A stretch of 64,000 bases of DNA from Carnegiea gigantea (taxonomy: Eukaryota; Streptophyta; Magnoliopsida; Caryophyllales; Cactaceae), in assembly GCA_029747015.1 (NCBI GenBank), contig JAKOGI010000009.1:1492501-1556500 (forward strand), read 5' to 3'. Under the pieces are notes generated by a model, which saw nothing but the letters and a program-made list of their open reading frames with translations, was not told the origin of the DNA and ran no database searches. Positions 11,217 to 21,899 of the stretch are shown in pieces. Each line of letters opens with the position of its first letter. Position 1 is the first letter of the stretch. The position numbers and the translations under genes were made by a program.

Positions 11217-13115
11217 TTAACTTTGAACGTGAACTTGATCCAATGCTTTCTCAAACAAAGAAGGCCATCCCAGCTCCATATTAAGAGAACCTGACCCAAC
11301 ATCAACAACTAGTTTAGTCTTTCCAAACTTCTTCCTACGAGAGTAAAGTAGCACACTCTTAGTTGGTGAGCGAGCTGCAGGATGTAACTCCTCCACACCA
11401 TTCAGAAGTGATTTTGGGATCCTTGAGGCAAACAGAGAACTACAGTGGGAGCTACACTCGCAATCAGATGGGGGATAGTTCTCCAAAAGATCTCTCAACA
11501 CTTGGAATTGATTAACACAGGGAGAAGAAGCACCCAAAAACTCCTTGGATCCACTCTTCTTGCAAGGAGACACCGACACATCATTAACATTGTCCTTGAA
11601 GGAGACCTTCCGCTTCAGTATGTTACCCCTGCTATTTTGTTCTTCGCCAATCACAACAGCAAAAACATCCCATTGACTACAATTCCTGCATTTCCACCCT
11701 ATCAAATGTGAGTCAGGGGAGCCACCCAGATGACCTCGAACAACATTAGCAACCGAAAACCTAGAGGGAAGAGAAGCGTTCCTTGGTGGAGGATATGGCT
11801 TCTTATGACCCTCAATCAAAGTCTCCTTAAGAATCTTTGTCACCCCGAACCAGCTTACTGCCTTAGCACCATCAGGAAAGATCACTGTCCTAGACTACCC
11901 AACATTATCCAAAAGAGAGAGGACAATGAATCTGCCTTTGCTATTCTTTCTAAATTGAAGCAATAGACACCTGTGACCCCACCTAAAAGTTTTAACTAGG
12001 GATGAGCAAAAAAACCGGGTATCTGGTTCCGGACCTGGACCCGCTTTAGACCCGCCGGGTCCGTACCCGGACCCGGTTGAACTGGGTCCGGGACCGGTTC
12101 CGAAATCCTGGAACCGGTTGCAACCAGGTCCTGAGTCGGGTTCTGAAAACTTGGAATCGGAACCGGACCAGTTACTTGGTTACCCGGTCCAATTAGTTTT
12201 TCTTTTTTAAAATGTCTAAGTTAACTGGTTACCCGTTGACGTCAGGCGTTGTTCTTCTGATGATGCCATCATTTCCGGCTATGCATTGATATTGCTAAAT
12301 CTTTTTGTTAATGTATAATATTATGAGGAGATGATTTTTTTTTTTAAATGCTTAGATGAAATGACATGCTATTTATTACCTAATGAATTGGACTGCATGG
12401 TAAACGTCTAGTTGCCACTTTATTAAATTTGATTTTGAACGATCGATTAGCTGGCTTGTTGGGTATATTGGTTCTATCACAAAGTTACAACCACAAAGCC
12501 AAAAATTTAAATAAAATGAAATAAAACAAAATAAGAAAAACCTAGGAAACGAGAATCCGGTTCCGGACCCGGACCGGTTCCAAAAATTTGGACCTGGTTC
12601 CAACCGGGATTGGGACCGGGTCCAAATTTTTGGACCCGGTTTCAAACGAGACCGGGACTTGGTCCAGATTTTTGGACCGGGTACCCGGTCTTGCTCATCC
12701 CTAGTTTAACCCACAATGGTTCTCTCTTTGAGAAACAGAAGTGAACCATTTGAACTGCGACCCATCGAAACTCCTTGAAACTCAACCGGATGAACGACCT
12801 TTTCCTTCTACTGGACTCAACAACTTTAAAAGGAAAAGGCCTCCAACACCCCGAGTCACTTCTAGGAACTTCCCTTTCACCCTCACAAAGGCATACATGA
12901 TACGAAGATAGGGCAATGAAAAGTAGCAGGAGGAAGAAAAATCGCAAACGAAACCAAGCAAAAGAGGGTGCCAATGAGCTGGCCGCAGAAATCACCAATA
13001 CCGTACACTGCCAGAGAAGAAGAAGAAAACGAGAAGAAACACACAAAAAAACCACTCACTGGAGCTTGGTCGGAGATAACACCACCAACATGAGGGAAAG
13101 TAGCTGTTTAAAAGT
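11217..13115 (-). pseudogene. LINE ORF1 (nucleic-acid-binding protein), split by a hAT element
   Basis: On the minus strand, 12870-12720 encodes a segment with 'FPFKVVESSRRKRSFIRLSF' and 'FCFSKREPLW', typical of the start of plant L1 ORF1. After the hAT (11997-12703) the frame resumes at 11885 for 222 codons ending near 11217. That part contains a basic region and 'WKCRNCSQWDVF'. The function, RNA binding in the LINE ribonucleoprotein, is inferred from the family. Confidence 0.7.
11997..12703. mobile_element. hAT-type non-autonomous element
   Basis: Inverted ends TAGGGATGAGCAAAAAAACC (11997) and the complement GGTCTTGCTCATCCCTA (ending 12703). The target duplication is GTTTTAAC (11989-11996) against GTTTAACC (12704-12711), an 8-bp site with one slipped T. 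Subterminal regions are crowded with CCGGACCCGG-like motifs. There is no transposase. It inserted into LINE ORF1 after the LINE was in place. Confidence 0.85.
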
Positions 13116-13510
13116 GGTCTGGGAAATTTCCGATGATCAGAAAATTCGTTGGTGACAAGAAAGCCGCCACAAACCTCACCGGCGATGACAGATACTGTCG
13201 ACAAACCCAACTCCCCAACCGAAAGACACCTTAGCCCTCGACTAGTGCACAGATCTGAAGAAACAACAAAGGGAGACCTGAAAAAGCAAAGGACGATCGG
13301 TGAAAGGGACGGCCGACGGCTCTTGGAGACCCAAAGTCCAGCGGACCTCAGATGGACCTCCGATGACCACTCCGGGCACCCTAAACTTCACCAACCACCT
13401 AGAACAAACACTTGGAGAGTGAAGGGGTTGGGGTTCATGGGGGTTCATGGTAGTTGCTGAAGCTGTAGGGCTAAAACTATAGGAATTGACTTTGGTGAAC
13501 ACCTTCACTT

Positions 13511-13901
13511 GAAAAGGTTTTTTGGATTCTCATCATGGAGGCATGTTTTTTCGAAGTTCTGAAGTTAATTTACCATGAGTTGACTTTTTGTTTGTTTGCC
13601 ATTGCTTATTAAAAATCAAGGGGGATGAAATTTTAACTAATTGATTTCTTAGCTAATGAATGTATTTGATAAAGTTTGGAAGTCACGTCCATTAGATGCG
13701 AGAGATGCTGCATAGCCTGCCGAATGGAGGATAGTAGTCCTGCTGCTTGTTGTCTTATTACCATTGTATTGAACCAATGATGTCAACCAGATTTGTCCTT
13801 GCTACTTCTTAGAGCAAGAGAAACAACTATTTGTACCCTATGTTATTTTAATATATCATGATAAGTTTTGTGAATGCTTGTGCAAATTTTTTTGGTTATA
13901 G
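13511..13901 (+). other. Probable intron 5' of the SMC5-like exon
   Basis: AT-rich sequence with no coding signal, ending in a good acceptor (TTTGGTTATAG) at 13901. Confidence 0.4.
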
Positions 13902-13975
13902 GAAAGACAGTGCTAAAGAAGGATATTATTGAAAGTGTACAAAGATTTAATATCCAAATCAACAATTTGACTCAG
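13902..13975 (+). CDS. SMC5: Single exon resembling SMC5 (Smc5/6 complex ATPase)
   Basis: A 74-bp exon bounded by TTATAG before and GTAGGT after. In the frame that completes a split glycine codon it reads KTVLKKDIIESV, then QRFNIQINNLTQ. I recognise this as the N-terminal part of plant SMC5 just before the conserved FLPQDRV segment, including the usual phase of that junction. SMC5 pairs with SMC6 in chromatin for DNA repair. No other SMC5 exon was found: the flanks are a LINE on the left and an EAR-motif fragment plus a Helitron on the right. It may be one exon of a TE-swollen gene running past the window, or a stranded gene fragment. Confidence 0.6.
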
Positions 13976-14004
13976 GTAGGTTTCCACCTTGCTAGCTTAA
14001 GAAG

Positions 14005-14405
14005 GTGGCCGGAATGAAACTTTCCCTTGTATCGAAGCCCGAATCGAACGACATCTCCACTGTTGAGGGTTTTCTAAGTCCACCTGGTGATCAACAACAA
14101 CGAGATCAACAACTTGGAACTGAGATTGGGATTGGATCATCATCACAATTACAATTTGTTTTAGGGTTTTCTGATCCGGGCAAGCACTTGGTGGGCACAA
14201 AAGATCCCATTTATTTGCTGCTAATAACAGTAATTGTGAAATTGATTTGGTTGAGAAGTCATCAAGCCCAGAATCAGAGACTTTTTTGATCTTAATCTTC
14301 CTCCTGCTCCTGCTGATCAAGAAGAGAGTAATTCTCTTGTTGGGTTGATCAAGCCTTATTGGTGGGTTGAAAGCTCCCATAACCATGAGCCAATTTTGAG
14401 TTTAA
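14005..14405 (+). pseudogene. Broken gene fragment with EAR repression motif (possible C2H2 zinc-finger tail)
   Basis: An open frame at 14005-14289 (94 codons, MKLSLVSKPESND...) is Ser/Gln-rich. A +1 frame from about 14210 adds 'NNSNCEIDLVEKSSSPESE', and a further one-base shift near 14280 gives FFDLNLPPAPADQEE, ending at a TAA near 14405. DLNLPPAP is a classic DLNxxP-type EAR motif, which recruits TOPLESS co-repressors and is common at the C-terminus of plant C2H2 (ZAT-type) factors. I see no zinc-finger QALGGH helix, so the DNA-binding part is missing or never belonged. The frameshifts argue for a pseudogene or captured fragment. Confidence 0.45.
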
Positions 14406-14702
14406 TCTCTAATTAATATTGTTCAATATTAGGAATAAATATTTTATATCTCATATTTAGAAGATATTTAGAAGATTTTGTGATAGTTTCCTAATCCTTG
14501 TACAACTTGGTAGTTACATCTTCTTGGATGAATATTGTTCAAGTTGGGGCTAGTTAAGTCTTGTTGGATGAATATATATATGTACCAAGCACAGCCGTGA
14601 ATGATAGAGGAAAAAGAGGGCACAAAGTTGAAGGCCCCAATATTAAACACAAATAATTTTCTGCCCATAATTCTTTGTAATTCTTTAAATACTAGTATAG
14701 AC

Positions 14703-14717
14703 CCGTGCTATGCACGG
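14703..14717 (-). other. Helitron 3' terminal hairpin
   Basis: CCGTGC-TAT-GCACGG forms a perfect 6-bp stem with a 3-nt loop, 10 bp inside the CTAG terminus. This is the position and size of the rolling-circle termination hairpin. Confidence 0.75.
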
Positions 14718-15350
14718 TATATGATAAAATAGATCGGTATAGCATATGTACTATTGAAAAATTATAAAATTATCATTACATACATAATTGATATTATAAC
14801 TTTAAAAAGATAAGATGACAAGTAACTACTGAAAAATAAAAAGTTATCAATTTCATATATCGCAAATGAGATTAATAACGTAGGAAACATATGATGGTAA
14901 TACATGGACAGATAAAGATCATGATAAATGACATGATAATAAGTTATGAGTAGAGTGAGACGGCAAACACTCCTCCTCCCCTAGTACTTGTGCATAAAAT
15001 AAATTTTTTTAGTAATCATTTTATTGTGGACATTGATATAAACCAAATTTATGTGTGCATACTATATTTAATTAGATGGTGTAATTGGATTAATTCTTCA
15101 ACTGTAGCACTTCTTCCTCCCAATCGATCAACGTAATAAGGGTGATAGGTACTTCTATTTAATGATGGTGTGGAGGCTCAATAATAAATAATGATTATTT
15201 TTCTTGGCAATTATCTAGAATAGTGTGTAGCAAAAGATCACCAGATGACTAAAAAAAATATAAATATGGCATTGTTAGTAATTAGTAATCAAGCTGCAAA
15301 TGGTGTGAAAAGTAATGAATATAACAAAGAGATGTTTATCAGATACTTTA

Positions 15351-15411
<61 letters not shown>
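15351..15411. repeat. (AAT)n microsatellite
   Basis: About 20 perfect AAT units. Confidence 0.95.
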
Positions 15412-15413
<2 letters not shown>

Positions 15414-15429
15414 ATGTTTTATCTGGAGA

Positions 15430-17960
15430 AGATGCCTTTTTTTTAAAAATAGGAATCGACGGTTTAGATTTAATAGATGACTATTTTTTATAATTAAGAT
15501 TACTGTAAATCTCGCAAGTCACTTCCGTTCCATCATTTTAGGGTTTTTCGAAGATTATCACCTTTTTTTAACTACTTGTGGTTTTTTTAAAGATAATAAG
15601 ATTATCATGAATCATTTTCTTACATATATATAGTTGAAATTTTAGGGGTTTTTTAAAAATAAAAATAAATGGTATTTTTTAAATAAAAAATAAGGTGATA
15701 TCATGGCAGATTATTTGCTTTTTTCCTCTGTCAGGTAATAGGATTTTTGTCTATCCATTATCACTTATATAACTGAAATAATAGGTATTATTTTAAAAAA
15801 TAATAATAAATAGATGTTTTATTTGGAGAAAGTACTTTCTTTACGACATAGAATCGCCAGCTTAGATTTAAGAGTAACTGCCTCAGAAAATAGGATTATC
15901 ATCTATCCTTTATGACATATATAATTGAAAATATGGGTATTTTTTAAAAAATAATAATAAAGAGATGTTTTATTGAAAAAAGATACATTTTTTTAAGATA
16001 AGAATCAATGGCTTAGATTTAACACGTGACTAATTTGTATGGCTAAGATTACACTAAATTCAGCAAATCATTCTCATTGCACCATTACAAGGTTTTTAAA
16101 GATTATCATCTTTTTTTAACTGCTTGATTTTTCTTTTTTTAGACAATATGATTATCATGTATGGTTCACTAAATATAACCAAAACTATGAGGGATTTTTA
16201 AAAAATAAAAGTAAAAAGGTATATTGCTTGGGGAGGTTAATTTTTTTAAATTTTAAATGTATGATTTAGATTTAATAAATAAATATAACTACCTAGGTTT
16301 TCCCCCCTAGATAATAGGATTATCATCTATCTTTTATCATATATTTGTGAAATATTGGGGGATTTTTTTAGGGATATCTTAACTTTAAAATCACTTCCAT
16401 TGCAACATTTTAGAATTTTTTAAAGATTATCATGTTTTCTTTTAATTGCATGGTTTTTCTAGATAATAGGATTATCATGTATTTTTTATCATATATGACT
16501 GAAATTATGAAGCATTTTTTTTGAAAAATAGAAACAAATGGGTATATTTTAAATAAAAAATTGAATTGATTTAATGCCGTATCATTTGCTTTTCCCCCTA
16601 GATGTAGGACTATCATATCAGTATTTTTTAAAAAATTAGTAATAAAGAAATTTTTTTTTTTTGAGAAGGTACATTATTTTCTGAGATAAAATCGATTGCT
16701 TAGATTTAAAAGATGACTAATTTTTCTAGCTAAGATTACATCAAATCTCACAAATCGCTCCTGTTAGTACTTCATGATTTTTGAAAGATTATCACAACTT
16801 TTTAAGTGCTTGAGGTTTTTGTTTTTTAGATAATAGGATTATCATGTACTCTTTATTGCGTATAACCAAAACTATAAGAATTTTAGAAAATAAAAATAAA
16901 TAGGTATTTTACTTGGATAAGGTAAGTTTTTTTGTTCTGAATTTACTAAATAAATATAACTGCATAGGTTTTTTTCCTAGATAATAGAATTATCACTTAT
17001 TTTTATCATATATATCCAACACCATGAGCTATTTTAAAAGAAAAATAAAGGAATATCTTAACTTTAAAAATTGGCAGCTTAGATTTAATGAATAAACATT
17101 TTTTAAGGTCGAGATTACATCAAATTATGCAAATCTCTCCTATTGTAGCATTTTAGGGTCTTACAAAGATTATCACTTTTTATTTAACTGCTAAGGATTT
17201 TTTTTAGGTAACAGGATTATCACGTATCCTTTATCAATGCAATCGAAAATTATGAGGGATTTTGTAAAAATAAAAATAAATGGGTATTTTACTTGAATAC
17301 AATAGTTTTTTTTTTAAAAAAATTAAAATTTCCAATTAGATTTAATGAATAAATATAACTGCCTAGATTTTTTTTTTGGATAATAACATATCATCTATCC
17401 TTCATCATGTATATCTGAAATTATGCGGGATTTTTTTAAATGAAGATAAAGGACAGCTTAGATCTAATTAATGAAGAATGATTTTTTAAGGTTAAGATTA
17501 CATCAAATTTCACAAATCACTCCCATTGCAGCATTTTAGGATTTCACAAATATTATCACATTTTTTTAACTGTGTGGGATTTTTTCTTTTAAGATAATAG
17601 GATTATCACGTATCCTTTGTCAAAACAACCGAATTTATGAGGGATTTTTTTAAAAAAAATAAAGGGGTGTTTCGCCTGAATACAGCAGGGTTTTTTAAGA
17701 AAAACTTTAAAATTTACAGTTTAAATTTAATGAATAAATATAACTGTCTAGATTTTTTTCCTAGATAATAAGATATCATCTATCCTTCATTATGTGTATC
17801 CAAATTTATGTGGGATTTTTTAAATGAAGATAAAGGGATATTGTATTTTTAAAATCGCCTGTTTAGATATAATAAATAAATAATTTTTATAGCTGAGATT
17901 AAACCAAAGTTTGCAAATCACTTTAAGTTACTATATTTTAGAGGTTTTCAAAGATTATTA
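15430..17960. repeat. Degenerate ~380-bp tandem repeat array
   Basis: Recurring landmarks give the period. AGGATTATCA occurs near 16456, 16831, 17211 and 17597 (steps of 375-386). AAAGATTATCA-type blocks occur near 15553, 16092, 16428, 16790, 17168 and 17548. 'TTTAGATTTAATGAATAAATATAAC'-like blocks alternate with these at a similar step. The unit seems to be two diverged half-units. There are about six copies, heavily diverged and rich in T-tracts. No coding potential. The array lies inside the Helitron. Confidence 0.65.
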
Positions 17961-18359
17961 TTAATATAGCATATATATAGATGACATGAAAATTAAATTT
18001 ACCTCAACATAGCTAAAAAAAATGAATCGTTTACACTAATTTATTCGCATTTGGTCCTTCCCATTTAGTGGGGGGGCAATTAGATTTTTAGAGAGAGAAA
18101 GAAGAAAGAGAGAGGAAGAAGTGAGTGTGCTTATGAATGTAAAGTAAGTTTAAGTGAATCAAATCCCATAAATTTTTCACCTCAAAAAGTTTCAATTTTT
18201 CAGTAGTTATATTTATTTACATTCCTAACCTCTTAAACTCCTCTTACTGCTAATATATTTGATAAGGTTTGTCAGTTGTAAAGTGTAGATATTAAAATGA
18301 TCATTAATCTAACTGTTGTTATTTTTTCTTTTAATAATTCTTTTTTTAAAATTACAATA

Positions 18360-18885
18360 GTTTTTTTAAGGAAATCTAACGGTGATCATTAAAAATACCA
18401 TAAATCAAATGGTTGGGAACTTCTAATTTTTCAAAATTTAGATAAATCATAGGGCCCACAAGATTGCTATTATGTATTTTATATATATATATATATTATA
18501 TAATATAATATAATATATATATTATAGATACTATGGATATAGATAGATTATAGATAGATAGATTTTTTTAAATTAATTTGATTTTTATAATCTAACGGTA
18601 ATTATTAAAAACAATCTCAATGCAACGGTTAAAAAACTCTAATTTTTGAGAATTTAGATAAACAATAGGACCCGTAATATTGCTATTATATAGACAGATA
18701 GATGATAGATATTATGGATATAGATAGATTATAGATAGATAAATTTTTTAAAATTAATTTGATTTTTTTATAAGTTCAACGGTAATTATTAAAAACAATC
18801 TCAAACTAACGGTTGGAAAACTCTAATTTTTGAGAATTTAGATAAATAGTAGGACCTACAAGATTGCTATTATGTATTGTATAGA
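18360..18885 (-). repeat. Three stacked ~200-bp copies of the Helitron 5' end
   Basis: Blocks beginning 'TCTAACGGTGATCATTAAAA' (about 18373), 'TCTAACGGTAATTATTAAAA' (about 18590) and 'TTCAACGGTAATTATTAAAA' (about 18775) each run through 'TTTAGATAAA' and 'AGGACC(Y)...TTGCTATTATGTAT/ATA'. On the minus strand each unit therefore starts with a potential TCTATA... Helitron head. Confidence 0.65.
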
Positions 18886-20755
18886 TTCACAGTATATTTT
18901 ATAATTCTAAATTCAAAATTGTACAAATCATATGATGTGATGTTGTTAAAATTGCTTTTTCACTATTTTTGTCCTCATAAGATTTATTGGAAGCTAGGTA
19001 AAGTGCGACTCTCAAATTGCAATTTCTTTGTGGTCTTTGTTTGTGCTTTTAGCTTGATTCTAAAATATTCCAATAATGTTACAGTATATAGTGATCAAGA
19101 AAAGGCGCAAAGTTAATGGAAAAAATTTCTTAGTTATTTTGTTTGATCATTGAATTCAATCTCCATAATTTGACCCAATATTGTTGGTTTAATTGTAGTG
19201 CATGATTTGAATCTCAAATTGCTACCACTGTTTTATGAATTCAGTAAAGTTTCCTCTTTGGGTACTCCACAATTATATTCCTTATCAGACTTGGACGATG
19301 AACTATTGATCAAGCTATTACAATAAAATGTAAATGGTTAATCTTTTGTATAGCTGAATAATTATTATATTGATATACTTTGCTACTTTTCGCAAACTCC
19401 AAAAAAAAGACTTTATTTTAGTTGATTGAACTGATTAACTAGCCGTATCATGAATTGATACCAATGTAACTAACCAAGAATTTGTTGAAATCAAAACTTA
19501 AATTAAGCAACCAAAAGGGAAGGGGAAATAAAATAATAGAAGATAAAGAAGAAAGCAGAAAGATGGGGAACAAGCAAGACGACATGTGCACATTGAATGG
19601 TTCTTTAATCACCCACCAATTACCATAATACATGACAAACAATCTCTCACCTGTTCTCCTTTGCTTTCGTATTATACTTTGGCATGCAAATGCAACTTAT
19701 GCTAGGTGTTCTCTTATCAAGCTCCTTCGAACATCTCAACTTTGGAGGGTGAAGAAACGACCACTCTCTTCACTAGCTAACAAGAAGGGTTTTCTTTCTT
19801 TAAAAACAAAATCAAAAGCTCCAAAAGTTGGAATGAGTTTGACAAGCAACATCTAACCAAAGTACATATTTGTTGTCCTTTCTTTCTTCAAATGACTTCG
19901 TCTTTCTTTAAGTTACTTAATATATGCTTTGGTAAAAAAAAATTAATAATATCCTAACACATGTTAATATGAGTTTATCGCATGATTATGGTAACTTAAT
20001 ACATGCTTAGTCAAAAAAATCAAAAAGTTTTTAATACATGCAACTGTATTATAAGGTTATTGTCTGATTAGTTTAAAGTTGTAAACTTTGTTATCGAAAA
20101 AAAAAGGAGATTTTTGGGAGACTAGTTCAAAAATAACTGCTATATATTGTCCCTAGAAAAAAAAGGTTAATCGATTGTTATAATTTTTTTCCATCTGTTG
20201 GGAAATACAAAAGTCATACACTACATATGATGACAGCTAGTTTGCTTCGATAAACTCATAGTCATTTGGATTTGGTCTCTACTTACCTTCTTAAAGACAC
20301 AATAGGTAAACTGTTGCTTAAAGAAAATACATTGTTCCAATATTAGAGCAATTTCAACTGGCATGTCATGTTGGTTGTTTTCGATTGTAGTCCAACTGTG
20401 TTGAATAGCCAGGGTTAGTGCCTTTTCTACTGCAATGACTATGGAGATCATTCTCAATATGCACCTTGTTCTCTCCTCATATGTCATTAGGTTCAAATCT
20501 CCATTTCGCGCTTGAATGCCGACTCCTACCTAAAGGTGCCTTTTAGACCATGTACTTGCAATATGGATAATGATTCTAGGGTATAGATGAAACTGAGTTG
20601 CGCTATTTTATACATACATTTAAATTATAGGTCTACTATTATTGACTTGGTAAGTTGGTAATTAAACTAAGCTAGCTAGTATGTGTTTTAACTCTGAATC
20701 CTGCCAATATTGATGTGTAAAAATGCCAAAAAAAAAAAAAGAAATGCAGATCTAA
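18886..20755. other. AT-rich sequence without recognised gene
   Basis: No supported gene. A minus-strand frame at 20221-20496 (91 codons) has weak similarity in layout to the RNase H tail of LINE polyproteins (EKALTLAIQHSW, SRDQIQMTMSLSKQ), but no catalytic residues can be assigned. A + frame at 19632-19856 is not recognised. Confidence 0.3.
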
Positions 20756-20759
20756 TTAT

Positions 20760-21895
20760 TAGTGCAGCAACAATAACAACACCTCCCAGTGTGGGTCCCG
20801 CTTTCGCGAGGTCTGAGGAGATCCAGTTATAAGCAACCTTACCTCAACCGGCATTTCTGCAGCGAATTGAATAGACGAAGGATTTTGTGCGAACTTATTA
20901 AGGAGCAAGACCAAGAGTAAGTAGCAGCTAATTGAACTAAGAAGTACACATAAATCCGGTGATAGCAACTTTGTAAATATAAGTACAACATAGCAGAGAA
21001 AAGTACTATACCTTAGCAAACAGAGGTAGACACATAATGTCTCTTCTCAGATGCATGTACTACCTGCATGCAGACACGACATACGAAAAACCACAACTAT
21101 GAAGCTAACTCTACTGCAACAGTGAGAAATATGAAGCTAACTCTCTGCGAACTAAGATCTTAAAACTATCCCTCCATAGTTGCCTATCTTGAGTCATGTC
21201 CTCCGTCAACCTTACAATTTTCAAGTCCTCTCTATTACCTCGTTCAAACACTTCTTTGGTCGTTCCCTCCCTCTTTTACCTTCGGGGATGGTAATCCTCT
21301 TACATCTCCTCACTGGAGCGTCTACACCCCTTCTTTTCACACGGTCGTACCATCTAAGTCTTGTTTCTCTCATTTTATCTTCGATGGAAGCCACTTTAAC
21401 TAAGTCTCTAATTACTCCATTACTAATTCTATCCATTCTCATATAACCACACATCCATTTAATCATCCTCATATCTGTTACCATTAACCTTTGAACCTGT
21501 GTCTTTTTTATAGGCCAACACTCCGATCCATATAACACTGCAGGTCTAACTACCATACGATAAACTTTGTTCTTTAATCCCACTGATATCCTCTTATCAC
21601 ACAGCATACCTGAAACAAACTTTTATTTCTGCCAACCTGCTTTTATGCGCTGGTTAATATCTTCGTCAATATCCCCTGTCTGTTGAATGTTCGAGCTTAG
21701 ATATTTAAACTTCTTGACCTTCGGTATCGTCACCCCATCAATGGTGACTTTTCCCCTCGCATCCTCCCTTCCACTGAAACAGCAATGTAGGTACTCAATT
21801 TTCGATCTACTTATTTTAAAACCTCTAGACTCCAGTGTATGTCTTCAATGCTCCAACTTGCCATTAACTCCCTCCCTCGTCCCATCAATAAGCAT
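20760..21895 (-). pseudogene. 5'-truncated RTE-type LINE (3' part of reverse transcriptase plus 3' UTR)
   Basis: Reading minus strand from 21895: 'LIDGTREGVNGKLEH', 'LESRGFKISRSKIEYLHC', 'KKFKYLSSNI', 'VMLCDKRISVGLKNKVYR', 'AVLYGSECWPIKK', 'MRMIKWMCGYMRMDRI', 'RLRWYDRVKRR' and 'KGRERPKK'-like motifs in the order found in plant RTE elements. The copy starts just after the catalytic FADD box, so it is dead on arrival. The 3' end near 20760 is a GTTATTGTTGCTGC-like repeat, as RTE 3' ends are. One frameshift lies near 21610. Confidence 0.8.
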
Positions 21896-21899
21896 TATA

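Larger units (their letters stand above)
7232..13490 (-). mobile_element. Full-length, inactive L1-type LINE
   Basis: Flanked by a 20-bp target duplication, TTTGGTGAGCACCTTCACTT at 7212-7231 and the same with one mismatch at 13491-13510. The A-rich 3' tail appears as T-rich DNA at 7232-7255. Reading right to left: GC-rich 5' leader, ORF1 (with a hAT inserted), endonuclease, reverse transcriptase and a C-terminal zinc-binding region. Without the 707-bp hAT the element is about 5.55 kb, a normal full length. All frames are broken. The 3' end shares sequence with the short LINE piece at 55314-55446. Confidence 0.9.
14692..18885 (-). mobile_element. Non-autonomous Helitron carrying a tandem-repeat array
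   Basis: On the minus strand the element starts TCTATACAATACA (18885) preceded by A, and ends GTCTATACTAG (14692) followed by T. This is the Helitron A|TC...CTRR|T signature. A GC-rich hairpin lies 10 bp from the 3' end (14703-14717). The interior (about 4.2 kb) has no Rep/helicase gene. It is filled by a ~380-bp degenerate tandem array (15.4-18.0 kb) and three stacked copies of a ~200-bp 5'-end unit (18.36-18.88 kb). Confidence 0.7.

Noticed and set aside
13149..13460. 103-codon + frame as a gene
   Set aside because: It lies antisense in the 5' leader of the LINE and shows no family resemblance.
15430..17960. Centromeric satellite
   Set aside because: The unit is ~380 bp, strongly diverged, confined to one 2.5-kb array and bounded by Helitron ends.
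20221..20496. Possible RNase H tail of a LINE
   Set aside because: Similarity is only in general layout; no catalytic D-E-D residues and no neighbouring LINE domains, so not called as a feature of its own.
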